Of a stretch of DNA of 64,000 nt, positions 1 to 8,890 are shown one piece after another. Every line of letters begins with the position of its first letter. Position 1 is the first letter of the stretch. The stretch comes from Allobacillus halotolerans (GTDB taxonomy: Bacteria; Bacillota; Bacilli; Bacillales; Alkalibacillaceae): assembly GCF_018967645.1 (NCBI RefSeq), contig NZ_JAHLZF010000005.1:8057-72056 (forward strand), in the 5' to 3' direction. Below the pieces are notes generated by a model. The model was not told where the DNA came from, did no database searches, and was given only the letters and a program-made list of their open reading frames with translations. A program made the position numbers and the translations under genes.

Positions 1-79
1 TGATCTGGGACCATATATCCGAAGTGAGGGCTCATATCACGTAATGGAGGGCGCATTTTCCCCTCACTTGGGTGCATAT
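1..79 (-). repeat. 21-bp intergenic repeat array, ATATGNGCCC family, cut by the window edge
   Basis: Read on the minus strand, three full 21-base units and part of a fourth follow one another, each opening with ATATG or AAATG followed by two to three bases and CCC. The same family lies on the plus strand near 11.4-11.7 kb and 14.2 kb. It lies downstream of tatA and codes for nothing recognisable. Confidence 0.75.
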
Positions 80-127
80 CCTATTAAAACTTCCAGATTG
101 ATTGAAAGTAATCTCCCAAAATAAGCA

Positions 128-154
128 AACCTCGTCGGAAAGGGCGAGGTTTTT
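128..154 (+). terminator. Possible plus-strand terminator
   Basis: A stem AACCTCG / CGAGGTT with a 10-base loop is followed by TTTT on the plus strand. No plus-strand gene is visible to its left inside the window, so it may serve a gene beyond the edge. Confidence 0.45.
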
Positions 155-162
155 CTACAAAC

Positions 163-192
163 AAAAAAGCGCCGCATTGTGCGACGCTTTTT
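163..192 (-). terminator. Terminator of the GMC dehydrogenase-tatA operon
   Basis: A GC-rich hairpin (AAAAAGCG-CGCA / TGCG-CGCTTTTT) sits 14 bases past the tatA stop and is followed by a T run on the minus strand. Confidence 0.8.
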
Positions 193-205
193 CCTCAAAC
201 TTCTA

Positions 206-412
206 TTATTTCTCGCTAACTTGATCCTGATGTTCATTTTTCTGATCCGTTTTTTTCGAATCATCTGACATCAGTTCAGTTGTAGATTGTTTAAATTCCT
301 TCAATGCTTGACCGGTTGCTTTTCCAATTTCAGGTAGCTTTTTAGGTCCAAAGATAATAAGCGCTAATATAATGATGAGTATTAGGCCCGGAATTCCGAT
401 CGAACTTAACAA
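206..412 (-). CDS. tatA: Twin-arginine translocase subunit TatA
   Basis: This 68-residue protein has the TatA/E pattern: a short N-terminal membrane helix (about residues 5-21), the [17 protein letters not shown] hinge and amphipathic helix, and a charged, disordered tail. TatA oligomers form the pore that passes folded proteins carrying an SRRxFLK signal. The start is TTG at 412, seven bases after GGAGGTG. It is the third gene of an operon whose first product has a Tat signal, so this TatA probably serves that dehydrogenase. tatC is not in the window. Confidence 0.93.
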   Translation of the reverse strand: MLSSIGIPGLILIIILALIIFGPKKLPEIGKATGQALKEFKQSTTELMSDDSKKTDQKNEHQDQVSEK

Positions 413-463
413 CAGTATTCACCTCCAGAGGATTAGCCTTTTCGTTTTTATTACCGGTCCTGT

Positions 464-2218
464 TTATGCTTTATGACTCTTGGTTTTAGCTTTCGCTAAT
501 TGACCGCCTTCATCCATATACTTCTCGATCCCTTCAGCAGCACGATAAGCCAAGGCTCCAATCGTTGGTGTCGGGTGGTGGCTACCAAACTGTGGGAAAG
601 CGGATCCACCAACTACGAATAGGTTGTCTACATCCCACATTTGTAGATAGTTGTTTACCGCAGAAGTTTCTGGATCATCTCCCATGACCACACCACCAGT
701 ATAGTGTCCACCTGCATACACATGGTCGAACTCTTCTGGTAATGCGTCTTCTTCAACAATGTCGGCGCCCATCTCTTCCATGATCTCGCGACACTTTTCT
801 ACACCGAACTTACCGATATTTCTTTCGTTTTCACCGAATTTATATGTTGCTCGTAATAACGGGTCACCATATTCATCCGTATAATTCGGATCCAGGTCCA
901 GATAATTATGCCAATAAGACATTGCAGTTGCAGTATACCAGATATGCAAACCTCTGTAAGCATAGAATAATGAATCTTCTTTGAATTTCTTACCCCAACG
1001 TGGTGTATCGCTTGGGACAATATAGTTACTTTTGATTGCGGCGTCTCCATACTGTCTTAATTCAATTGCGCCTCCACCGATGAAATCTAAGTCGGAATGG
1101 TCGAAGTTATCTGCCGCATAATCATTGACAGCAGCACCAAGTGCACCGGCACCCATATATAAATTAAACCGTTTGTTTTTGAAAAATCCTCTTGCACCAT
1201 GGAAAGCTGAATTATATTGACCATTAAAATTACGACCGATGACTCCTTTTCTCGTTTCAGGGTCATACTGCTCACCGATACCGGACAACATCAATAGACG
1301 GTTATTGGTAAATGCGAAAGCAGACAATACGACTACATCTGCTGGCTGTTCGAATTCCTCACCTGTTTCTTCATCTACATACATGACACCTGTTGCTTGT
1401 TGGTTCCCACTATCATATAAAACTCGTCTAACGTAAGCGCGCGTACGGAGTTCAAAATTATCATGCTCCAAAGCAGTCGGGACAACGGTAGCGATTGGGT
1501 CTGATTTTGCTGAGAAATCACACCCATGTCTCGTACAGAAAGAACAATACATACACGCATTCAATGTTTGTCCGTCCGGATTCGTATAATTTTGTGACAT
1601 ATTTCCTGCAGCAATTTGAAAAGGGTGTAAACCTAAATTGCTCGTTGCATCTTTAAATAACTTTAATGGCGGTGTCTCTTTTAATGGAGGGTTTGGCCAC
1701 TCATTTTTCCGCTTCGGTGCCAACGGATCTTGCTCACCGGAGATACCGGCCATTTTCTCCCACTTATCATAGTACGGTTCCATTTCTTCATAAGTAATGC
1801 CCCAATCCTGCAGATTCATATCTTCAGGAATTTTATCTTCACCATATCTTTCAATTGTTTTACTTCTCATTTCAAAATCATAAGGCCAGTAACGATACGT
1901 AGCTCCAGCCCAGTGAACACTAGCACCTCCGACATCAAATCCGAGCTGCATTTGTTCTCTTGTTCTGATCGGGAGTGCCGTCTCGCCGATTTCGTTTCTA
2001 GAGGTAACTGTATCGCTTGATAATGGTTGCATAATTTCATAGCGACTATCGTATTTCAGTTCGTCTTTTTGACCGATGTAATCGCTTCGGTCTCTATGGT
2101 CGCCTCGTTCCAATGCAACGACATTCTTTCCCGCTTTGGCCATTTCAGCACTGATGATTCCACCAGCCCAGCCAACTCCAACAACTACAACATCGACTTT
2201 ATCAAGTTTTGTTGCCAT
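464..2218 (-). CDS. GMC-family FAD dehydrogenase, catalytic subunit (gluconate 2-dehydrogenase type)
   Basis: The 584-residue flavoprotein opens with a Rossmann dinucleotide motif (VVVGVGWAGGIISAEMAKAG) and ends with the GMC C-terminal region containing HHPTPTIG. It matches the large subunit of membrane-linked sugar and polyol dehydrogenases. A cysteine group near residue 220 (CMYCSFCTRHGC) resembles the region that binds an Fe-S cluster in FAD glucose dehydrogenases; that role here is inference. It has no signal peptide, so it is likely exported folded together with the Tat-signal-bearing small subunit encoded directly upstream. The ATG follows AAGGAGG. The exact sugar cannot be read from sequence. 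Confidence 0.88.
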   Translation of the reverse strand: MATKLDKVDVVVVGVGWAGGIISAEMAKAGKNVVALERGDHRDRSDYIGQKDELKYDSRYEIMQPLSSDTVTSRNEIGETALPIRTREQMQLGFDVGGASVHWAGATYRYWPYDFEMRSKTIERYGEDKIPEDMNLQDWGITYEEMEPYYDKWEKMAGISGEQDPLAPKRKNEWPNPPLKETPPLKLFKDATSNLGLHPFQIAAGNMSQNYTNPDGQTLNACMYCSFCTRHGCDFSAKSDPIATVVPTALEHDNFELRTRAYVRRVLYDSGNQQATGVMYVDEETGEEFEQPADVVVLSAFAFTNNRLLMLSGIGEQYDPETRKGVIGRNFNGQYNSAFHGARGFFKNKRFNLYMGAGALGAAVNDYAADNFDHSDLDFIGGGAIELRQYGDAAIKSNYIVPSDTPRWGKKFKEDSLFYAYRGLHIWYTATAMSYWHNYLDLDPNYTDEYGDPLLRATYKFGENERNIGKFGVEKCREIMEEMGADIVEEDALPEEFDHVYAGGHYTGGVVMGDDPETSAVNNYLQMWDVDNLFVVGGSAFPQFGSHHPTPTIGALAYRAAEGIEKYMDEGGQLAKAKTKSHKA

Positions 2219-2989
2219 CTATAAATTACCTCCTTGGTATTCCTTCAAGCTCATCGGTTCTTTAGATAAGAACTCTTCCGCATCGATTTCATTCGCCCAG
2301 CCCATCCGAGGACCAGGATATTCAATCATTTTCCAACCTTGCATATCCTTATTTCCACCATAAACCGGATCAGAATACACACCTTCAATCGTTGTCTGAC
2401 GCAAGAGTTCAAAGAATATACTTGATTGTACACCCTTCAATTTGATTTCATTCGCTTCAAACTTACGAAGGATCTCATCTTGTTGTTCGCCTTCAAGTTC
2501 AGCAAATTTACTTCCGAAATCCTTTTGACTTACCTCTTGCATTTTTCTTAATCCATGTAGGAATACTTCTCCACGATTAAGTTTCGTCTGAAGACCATAT
2601 TCACCTGATTTTTGAGGTTGGAAAGGTCCCTTCATATATGTTTTGGCATTGTAACCGTAATATCCAGCCAACTGTTTATCAATAAAATATGGTACACCTA
2701 GCTTAATCGCTCCTGGACCATTTTCATCTTCTGGATAAATTCGCTCACTAGCATAAGCTAATGTTTCAAAATCCTCACGACGCTTAAAGAAAGTACGAGC
2801 ATTTTGCAGTTGTTCTACTTGATCGCTATTCGCTCCTTCCTCAGCCGTATCGAACTGACCGAATAGACCACCTAGTACTAAACCACCGGCTACACCACCA
2901 GCCGCATAACCTGATTTCTTAAGAAAATCCCTCCTAGAAGCATTCTCTGGCTCTTCTGTATGGCCTTTGTTTTGATCCTTGTCCACCAT
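2219..2989 (-). CDS. Gluconate 2-dehydrogenase subunit 3 family protein with Tat signal
   Basis: This is the small (gamma) subunit that partners GMC dehydrogenases. Near the N-terminus is a clear twin-arginine signal, SRRDFLKKSGYAAGGVAGG, followed by a hydrophobic stretch. I chose the ATG at 2989 because GGAGGGGG lies eight bases before it; an in-frame codon further upstream would lie before that site. The gene ends one base before the catalytic subunit begins, so the two are cotranscribed and probably translationally coupled. By analogy with known complexes it carries the catalytic subunit across the membrane. No cytochrome c subunit is encoded nearby. Confidence 0.87.
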   Translation of the reverse strand: MVDKDQNKGHTEEPENASRRDFLKKSGYAAGGVAGGLVLGGLFGQFDTAEEGANSDQVEQLQNARTFFKRREDFETLAYASERIYPEDENGPGAIKLGVPYFIDKQLAGYYGYNAKTYMKGPFQPQKSGEYGLQTKLNRGEVFLHGLRKMQEVSQKDFGSKFAELEGEQQDEILRKFEANEIKLKGVQSSIFFELLRQTTIEGVYSDPVYGGNKDMQGWKMIEYPGPRMGWANEIDAEEFLSKEPMSLKEYQGGNL

Positions 2990-3040
2990 AATGAACCCCC
3001 TCCACAAAGATTAATTGACTAAAATTAATATTTATTTATT

Positions 3041-3063
3041 TTTAAACCTATATAAGGTTTAAA
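3041..3063. promoter_or_regulatory. Perfect palindrome upstream of the dehydrogenase operon
   Basis: Arms TTTAAACCT and AGGTTTAAA flank a 5-base AT spacer, making a perfect 23-bp inverted repeat about 50 bases before the subunit 3 start. It is placed as an operator would be; no cognate regulator is adjacent. Confidence 0.45.
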
Positions 3064-3529
3064 TCACTAACTCAAAAAGAAAGCTCCTAGGTAACTATGA
3101 ATCATCACCCAGGTTTCAATTCGTTTATAAACCGGTAACAATTTAATCCTCACGTGTCTTTCTACTATGTAAGAACACCATAGTGATTTAGCTGGCTCGT
3201 CAACTAATTTAAACAGCCAAACGCCCCCAATTATTAGACAAAATTGGCAAAAAAACAAGTCTTTTCGAGCCTTTATAGGGTAGCATACCCAGAAACCAAG
3301 CTCATTAAACGAAAAAAATGGTAAAAAGTAATTAAGGATATTGGCACAAAAAAAGGATTTGTTTTACTCTCAAAACAAATCCTTTTCGGTATTGTAAATT
3401 TGCTATTTTAGATCATCTTGCTCGATTAATAAATGATCAACTTATATCTTTTATATCTCTCCAACCATAAACAAGTTCGTTTAACACTTTGCCCATTATT
3501 TCGCCCATGAGTCTCTTTTATTTCGCTTT
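3064..3529. other. Intergenic stretch without a convincing gene
   Basis: About 465 bases hold one strong hairpin (listed separately) but no open frame with a good ribosome site. A 63-codon minus-strand frame at 3067-3258 has no start context and no recognisable motif. Confidence 0.5.
3350..3387 (-). terminator. Terminator downstream of the small membrane protein gene
   Basis: Long stem AAAGGATTTGTTTT / AAAACAAATCCTTT with a 5-base loop, with A and T runs on both sides, so it could act in either direction. It lies about 140 bases past the stop of the gene at 3530-3808. Confidence 0.7.
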
Positions 3530-3808
3530 TTAAATAGTATTGTTATACATTAAAAGCTTTAAGATTTCTGCACCTATTAATATGACTGCCAATAAAAAAC
3601 ATTGTGTCGCATATTTGGCATTCTTTATTCTCGCAAAATGTATCCCCTTTGTTATAAAGAATAAAATTGCCGAGAATTGGATCACTTCTGCATAAATGAT
3701 AGCGTTCTGTCGGTCTAAAAGCATAAAAATTAAACTGATTACACTAACGGTTATGAATATAATATCCAGTTTAGAAAATTTTCTGCCTACAGATTTATTT
3801 ACTTTCAT
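3530..3808 (-). CDS. Small membrane protein of unknown function
   Basis: The 92-residue protein has a basic N-terminus and three hydrophobic segments (roughly residues 15-32, 37-55 and 67-87), so it should sit in the cytoplasmic membrane. AAGGAGATG lies at a good distance before the ATG. It lies just downstream of the S41 peptidase gene in the same direction, about 55 bases away, and may be cotranscribed. I recognise no family. Confidence 0.65.
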   Translation of the reverse strand: MKVNKSVGRKFSKLDIIFITVSVISLIFMLLDRQNAIIYAEVIQFSAILFFITKGIHFARIKNAKYATQCFLLAVILIGAEILKLLMYNNTI

Positions 3809-3863
3809 TCGGCATCTCCTTACTATAAAATTTCAATTTTCCAATCGATTGATTTATAGTTCT

Positions 3864-5135
3864 TTATGTTCTTGCTAATATTTCCATCGCTTTTTCCATA
3901 TCCACATCGTTATAGATATGTTCTGGTGTCCAAGGAATATAAATATCAGGCTTAATGCCTGGTTCAGCATCGAGTTCACGGTAATCTATTTGATCCATTC
4001 GGGATGTACCGTACATTAATTTAAATTGATTGTCCCAAATTATCTCCGCTAAATTTGAATAGTCATTGACCCCCATCGTTGGACGACCGATGACCTTGGT
4101 CTTTGGAGATTGTATGCATAAATAAACAAATATATCTCCTGCACTACCGCAGTAGTTGTCAGTCAAGACAATAATATTTTTTGGGAAGTCAGCACCTGTT
4201 ATTTTATATGTATCTTCATCGCTTTCATTGATAGAGTTAATAAATCCTTTGCCGCGATACTTTTCCCACGTTTCTTCCTTCCAACGCTTAAGACTCTCAC
4301 GATCTGCTTTCTTATCGATATTCTTCAGTTCTTTATCAATCGCTTCAATCATTAAATCTGCATTCCGTTTTGTATAGTTTACCTTCATTTTATAGAAACT
4401 GAGGTCAATTTTGTTTTTTTCGTCCGGGTACAGGTATCTCTCCAAACCTTTGAAAGCGAATGTGCTACCGCCTAGATTCGTCCTAACATCAATGATTAAA
4501 TTCGATGTGGATTCTAAAGATGCTTTATGCTTATCAAGCAAATAATCAATCGTCGATGGCTCAAAAAAGTCAGATAATGTCATGAGTAACGTGTCATTTC
4601 CGATGTATTCAATGGTGTGTTTCGGTTTGTATGCTTCCTTTTCATACTTCTTTAACGTTATATTCCTTTTGTCTCCTGCATGAAAAACCTCTACGTCATG
4701 ATATTTTGAAATCACCTTGCGCCAATCTTCACGTTCTGCCTTAGACTCCATCAATTCACGCTGATGCTTTTCTACTAACTCCAGCACTGGAATCTGATTA
4801 AGCGACAGAATGGAATCACCCAATTCCAATCGTTTTTCGCTGGTGACCGAGGTGACATATAACCGATCTTTATAACGCCTTACCCTGAAACCATTATCGT
4901 AGTTTTTCTGAGAATCGCTTTCAACTAGACTAAAAGATAAATGCGGATCTTGAAAATCTAATAAATATTCTTGTACGATCTCCATAAAAACATTTGCGGT
5001 TAATATCCCTTGTTTCTCCATACTGCTAATCTTAGTTTTATAAACATTCGGTTGGTCCCAACCTCGCTTGTCTGTGTATCCTGCATAGTCATGATGCATA
5101 ATGGATATAATTTCTTGAAATATCTGCGTGTACAT
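3864..5135 (-). CDS. S41 family peptidase-like protein
   Basis: At 423 residues it looks like a C-terminal-processing-type serine protease. The region DNYCGSAGDIFVYL (about residues 325-340) holds the expected nucleophile serine, preceded by the NLGGSTFAF strand-turn and followed by VIGRPTMGVNDYSN, typical of the S41 fold. There is no signal peptide or membrane segment, so it probably acts in the cytoplasm, unlike CtpA/CtpB. A PDZ-like section is plausible around residues 75-115 but not certain. Its substrate is unknown. It follows the DUF2332 gene with a 23-base gap, suggesting one transcript. Confidence 0.75.
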   Translation of the reverse strand: MYTQIFQEIISIMHHDYAGYTDKRGWDQPNVYKTKISSMEKQGILTANVFMEIVQEYLLDFQDPHLSFSLVESDSQKNYDNGFRVRRYKDRLYVTSVTSEKRLELGDSILSLNQIPVLELVEKHQRELMESKAEREDWRKVISKYHDVEVFHAGDKRNITLKKYEKEAYKPKHTIEYIGNDTLLMTLSDFFEPSTIDYLLDKHKASLESTSNLIIDVRTNLGGSTFAFKGLERYLYPDEKNKIDLSFYKMKVNYTKRNADLMIEAIDKELKNIDKKADRESLKRWKEETWEKYRGKGFINSINESDEDTYKITGADFPKNIIVLTDNYCGSAGDIFVYLCIQSPKTKVIGRPTMGVNDYSNLAEIIWDNQFKLMYGTSRMDQIDYRELDAEPGIKPDIYIPWTPEHIYNDVDMEKAMEILART

Positions 5136-5158
5136 ATGTTCACATCCTATAACAGAAT

Positions 5159-6202
5159 TTATGGAGTTAAGGTGTTAGAAGTTATGTGCCAATCAAACCA
5201 CCTTCCATGCCCATCTGTATCACCAATAATCTGTGTCTGGGGTTTTCCATCTATAATGGAATCGACGCGAAGTTTTCTGTCGTAAATATTATTATAAATA
5301 TGAAAAACGTCCCTGTTTCTCCCTATTTCATTAACCTGATCCAACAGTTCACTTTTAGCCGCTTCAGGCATTTGATTGGCCACGTGCGTATGAAAGATGC
5401 AAACTGCTGTATGAGCAGGAACTTCTTTTATTACTTTGGGAAGTAAAGCCACACCATCTCCTTCTATCAAATTAGGTGGCGTTATCCGTAATAGTTTAAC
5501 TGCATTTTCAAGGTTTTTTAGTCGTTCTTTATGTTCAGGCCAAATAAGTGCTTTTAACCATAAATATTCGTCTTCATCGGTAAGATTGGTAATGTTTAAG
5601 TCTATTCCCAGTCGATCATTGACTGGTGGGATTGATGTTAATAATTCATAAGGTATTTCACCATTACGTACCATGGATGTTAAATGAACAGTGGAATTTT
5701 GATTGCCAAAGACTTGCTCGTCCCCATAAGAATAGGAATAATGATCCCATAGCAACTGCAATCCTGCACTTGTCCCGATTTCTATGAGTGAAAGTGGTCT
5801 CTTGATCTGGTTGTATATATAACAAAACACAGGATACAGATAGGCACATCGCCGTACCTCATTTGTTTGGACTAGCTTCTTTCCTAAGATGGCCTTTATT
5901 TTATCTTTATTTTTCATGCAAAAATCTTTTAAAAAAGGAAAGGGATTATCCTCTCTACTCACCTGATCGACGATGCTAGGATAGAATTCCTTCAATTCAT
6001 GTTCCTCACCTTGTAGCAACAAATAATGAACAGCGCCAAAAAGTAAGTTAGGGATCGGTTGCCCTTCTCTTGCATACATGCTTAAATCCAACAATTCATT
6101 ATCTGTTGCAATTTGGTTCGATAAATTTTCATAGAGATCACTCGATCCGTGACATTCTAATGTAGCAAAGTTCTTAAATCGTTCAGCGATCCTTTGGGAC
6201 AT
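5159..6202 (-). CDS. DUF2332 family protein
   Basis: This 347-residue soluble protein matches the DUF2332 family in length and N-terminal pattern (RFKNFATLECHGSSDLYENL, GAVHYLLLQGE). The segment LIEIGTSAGLQLLWD around residue 140 resembles a nucleotide or SAM-binding loop of Rossmann methyltransferases, and VCIFHTHVANQM lies in the second half. No reaction has been assigned to the family that I know of. GGAGGGG precedes the ATG. It is upstream of and close to the S41 peptidase gene. Confidence 0.75.
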   Translation of the reverse strand: MSQRIAERFKNFATLECHGSSDLYENLSNQIATDNELLDLSMYAREGQPIPNLLFGAVHYLLLQGEEHELKEFYPSIVDQVSREDNPFPFLKDFCMKNKDKIKAILGKKLVQTNEVRRCAYLYPVFCYIYNQIKRPLSLIEIGTSAGLQLLWDHYSYSYGDEQVFGNQNSTVHLTSMVRNGEIPYELLTSIPPVNDRLGIDLNITNLTDEDEYLWLKALIWPEHKERLKNLENAVKLLRITPPNLIEGDGVALLPKVIKEVPAHTAVCIFHTHVANQMPEAAKSELLDQVNEIGRNRDVFHIYNNIYDRKLRVDSIIDGKPQTQIIGDTDGHGRWFDWHITSNTLTP

Positions 6203-6263
6203 AACTTCCCCTCCATATCGTTAGCTCCATTTTTTCCCAAAACACCATTCAACTTAGCTTCCA

Positions 6264-6806
6264 TCATTCATCTTTATTGTTTTTAGTGAAGCCAATTTTA
6301 TAAAAAATCTTTCCGCTTCTCAGTAAATAAAACCCGAATACAAATTGAATCACTACCATTACGAGATTCTGAACAATGAATTGTGTTTGCTCGTTCGTAC
6401 CTACACTGTTAACAGAAGATGTGAAAATGATATTGGATATAATCTGAAACGCTTTTGGAAGGGAATAGATGATTAAAACTAATCCGACCATCTTCATAAA
6501 AAGATAAAATAATGAGCCAATCTTATCTTCGTCTTTCGCAGACAAATTGTTAAAGGCTAATTCCACAACGGCTTTTCCATCTTTAAGTAGGTAAAACCCA
6601 ATGATCAAAAGAATTACAGGGTACACGACTTGAAAAATTAGCGAAAAACGATAAGAACTTAAATTCTGATTCGTCATCATATCCGGTTGATTATAAATAG
6701 ACATAAATTGAAAAACCACCGGAGTAATATGGACTAAGCCCCAAATAATCGTAAGAACCCCGACGATTTTCAATCCAGACTCAAAAAGAGCTTTTGGTGG
6801 AACCAT
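6264..6806 (-). CDS. Four-helix membrane protein, unknown function
   Basis: The 180-residue protein has four hydrophobic segments (about residues 10-32, 52-75, 100-124 and 145-165) and a lysine-rich C-terminus (KNNKDE). AAGGGGGG precedes the ATG. Its ribosome site lies only about 10 bases from the left end of the repeat element at 6829-7129, so its promoter is probably inside or beyond that element. I recognise no family. Confidence 0.6.
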   Translation of the reverse strand: MVPPKALFESGLKIVGVLTIIWGLVHITPVVFQFMSIYNQPDMMTNQNLSSYRFSLIFQVVYPVILLIIGFYLLKDGKAVVELAFNNLSAKDEDKIGSLFYLFMKMVGLVLIIYSLPKAFQIISNIIFTSSVNSVGTNEQTQFIVQNLVMVVIQFVFGFYLLRSGKIFYKIGFTKNNKDE

Positions 6807-6828
6807 TTAAAGACCCCCCTTTTCACTT

Positions 6829-7129
6829 GGCTTTGTTAAAGTCCGTTGTTAATGATTCAATATCGGTTTCTCCACGATTTATCAGCGGCTTCGCACAGTT
6901 TATCGGCGACTCCGCTCGATTTATCGACGGCTTCGCTCGATTTATCGACGGCTTCGCTCGATTTATCGGCGGCTCCGCACAGTTTATCGACGGCTCCGCA
7001 CAGTTTATCGACGGCTCCGCACAGTTTATCGACGGCTCCGCACAGTTTATCGACGGCTTCGCTCGGTTTATCAGCGAAAAGCTTTCACCCACAGGCAATT
7101 AAAAATCAACACTAATCTTTAACAGAGCC
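6829..7129 (+). repeat. 21-bp tandem array (TTTATCGACGGC family) inside imperfect terminal inverted repeats
   Basis: Nine 21-base units (6878-7066) plus a partial one start with TTTATC and continue with GACGGC or GGCGGC. The array is enclosed by GGCTTTGTTAAAG at 6829-6841 and its near-complement CTTTAACAGAGCC at 7117-7129 (12 of 13 match). A second element with the same left flank, repeats and right flank is at 50601-50953. It looks like a small non-autonomous element filled with tandem repeats. Confidence 0.75.
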
Positions 7130-7229
7130 TTTGGGCGCCATAACTTTATTTATAATCATCGTACCACAAATCTAAATATTTTGAATTATATTTTACATTA
7201 CTTAAATTCAAAATGTAATCGAGTGATTT

Positions 7230-7277
7230 AATAAAAAAACAGCTGCTATACACTATGTATAACAACTGTTTTCAAGA
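7230..7277 (-). terminator. metK terminator
   Basis: On the minus strand an imperfect stem from AAACAGTTGTTATAC to GTATAGCAGCTGTTT is followed by seven T, 10 bases past the metK stop. Confidence 0.8.
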
Positions 7278-7286
7278 ATCTATGAT

Positions 7287-8489
7287 TTAGTTATTTTCAA
7301 AGAAACGCTTTAACTCATCTACTTTATCTGTACGTTCCCATGTGAAATCTTCATCTGTTCGTCCAAAGTGTCCGAAAGCTGCTGTTTTCTTATAAATCGG
7401 CCGCTTCAGATCAAGCATTTTCGTTATACCTGCAGGGCGCAAATCAAATACTTCTGGAATAACTTCAGCCATCCGTTCTTCAGAGACAGCGCCTGTTCCA
7501 AATGTATCAACATTAATGGAAACGGGCTGTGCTACGCCAATTGCATAAGCCAATTGCACTTCACACGTTTCAGCAAGTCCCGCAGCGACGATGTTTTTCG
7601 CGACATAGCGCGCAGCATAAGCGGCTGAACGGTCAACTTTCGTCGGATCCTTACCACTGAATGCTCCTCCGCCATGACGAGCATAACCACCGTATGTATC
7701 TACGATGATTTTTCTTCCTGTCAACCCGGCATCCCCCTGAGGTCCGCCGATGACAAAGCGTCCTGTTGGATTAATGAAGATTTTTGTTTCATCATCCATT
7801 AACTCTACCGGAACGATTGGTCGTATGACGAATTCCATAATATCATTCTTGATCTGTTCCAATGTAATTTCTGGGTGATGTTGTGTAGACAAGACAATCG
7901 TATCAATACGTCCTGGTGTACCATCTTCTTTATACTCAACCGTTACTTGCGTTTTCCCGTCTGGTCGTAAATACGGAATCACTTCCGTACGTCGAACATC
8001 GGATAAACGCTTCGACAGCTTATGAGATAGTGAGATCGGTAGAGGCATTAATTCTTCCGTTTCATTCGTTGCAAAACCGAACATCAACCCTTGGTCACCT
8101 GCACCAATTGCCTCAATGTCTTCATCCGTCATTTGTCCTTCTCTTTTTTCATAAGCGACATCGACTCCAGCAGCAATATCTTCGGATTGCTCATCAATGG
8201 AAGTCAATACAGCACATGTCGCATAATCGAATCCGTATTTCGCCCGTGTATATCCGATTTCTTTCACCGTATCACGAACGATTGTTGAGATATCAACATA
8301 TGAAGTCGTTGAAATCTCACCGGATACTAAGACAAGCCCTGTTGAAACCATTGTTTCACACGCCACTCGTGCATCTGGATCTTCTTTTAAAATTTCATCC
8401 AAGATGGCATCTGAGATCTGGTCACTGATTTTATCCGGATGGCCTTCTGTAACCGATTCAGATGTGAATAATCTTCGTTTCCTTTCCAT
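7287..8489 (-). CDS. metK: S-adenosylmethionine synthase
   Basis: MetK makes S-adenosylmethionine from methionine and ATP in the cytoplasm. The 400-residue length is normal. Family signatures are present: [17 protein letters not shown] at the N-terminus, [12 protein letters not shown] at about residue 116, and [19 protein letters not shown] at about residue 268. It is preceded by an S-box leader, so expression falls when SAM is plentiful. It is divergent from pckA with a Nudix gene between, close to the Bacillus arrangement. Confidence 0.98.
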   Translation of the reverse strand: MERKRRLFTSESVTEGHPDKISDQISDAILDEILKEDPDARVACETMVSTGLVLVSGEISTTSYVDISTIVRDTVKEIGYTRAKYGFDYATCAVLTSIDEQSEDIAAGVDVAYEKREGQMTDEDIEAIGAGDQGLMFGFATNETEELMPLPISLSHKLSKRLSDVRRTEVIPYLRPDGKTQVTVEYKEDGTPGRIDTIVLSTQHHPEITLEQIKNDIMEFVIRPIVPVELMDDETKIFINPTGRFVIGGPQGDAGLTGRKIIVDTYGGYARHGGGAFSGKDPTKVDRSAAYAARYVAKNIVAAGLAETCEVQLAYAIGVAQPVSINVDTFGTGAVSEERMAEVIPEVFDLRPAGITKMLDLKRPIYKKTAAFGHFGRTDEDFTWERTDKVDELKRFFENN

Positions 8490-8626
8490 ATCTATTTCCT
8501 CCCAAGATTTATTACGGCACTCTCTCCTGGTCAGACGACAGCATCACTCTTCATACAGCTAGTAATCGAGTGATGTCAGAGACGTAGTTTTAATATCGAT
8601 TGAAAACGAACGTCTTCAATCCAACA

Positions 8627-8790
8627 AAAAAACCTCTCCCCTTTATCCATGACAAAAGGGAAAGGTGATTATCCGCCTTCCGCTCTTATCGTCCAAGGGA
8701 CACCTTGCATCAGGTTAGCACCTGTCACAGCTTGTGATGGTTGCCGAGCTTCATCGGGCCTGTTCCCTCCGCTTTCTCTGGATAAGAGTT
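8627..8790 (-). promoter_or_regulatory. SAM-I (S-box) riboswitch with terminator
   Basis: Read on the minus strand, the leader shows the S-box core: CTTATCCAGAG, GGAGGGAACAGGCCC, GAAGCTCGGCAACC, GGTGCTAA and CCTGATGCAAGG, closed by GATAAGAG about 90 bases later. It is followed by a terminator stem (CCTTTCCCTTT / AAGGGGAGAGG) and seven T. SAM binding should favour the terminator and shut off metK. The aptamer is about 8692-8788 and the terminator 8627-8665. Confidence 0.96.
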
Positions 8791-8890
8791 ATTCCGTTTC
8801 TGCATTATCATATCGCTAAATAAGGGAACTTGTCAATTTATATTGTCAATGATTAACTAATTCGACTTTACTGAAAACGTGAACGTCCAT

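Noticed and set aside
3067-3258. 63-codon minus-strand ORF
   Set aside because: No ribosome site, no motif, lies in AT-rich intergenic DNA.
5010-5446. Plus-strand ORFs opposite the S41 and DUF2332 genes
   Set aside because: Shadows of well-supported minus-strand genes.
6878-7066. CRISPR array
   Set aside because: Units are contiguous 21-mers with no unique spacers, and no cas genes are present anywhere in the window.
6794-7115. Repetitive proteins with FIDGSAQ or LSTASLD repeats on both strands
   Set aside because: They come from the 21-bp array; a period divisible by three keeps several frames open at once. No ribosome site fits and the second element has different residues.
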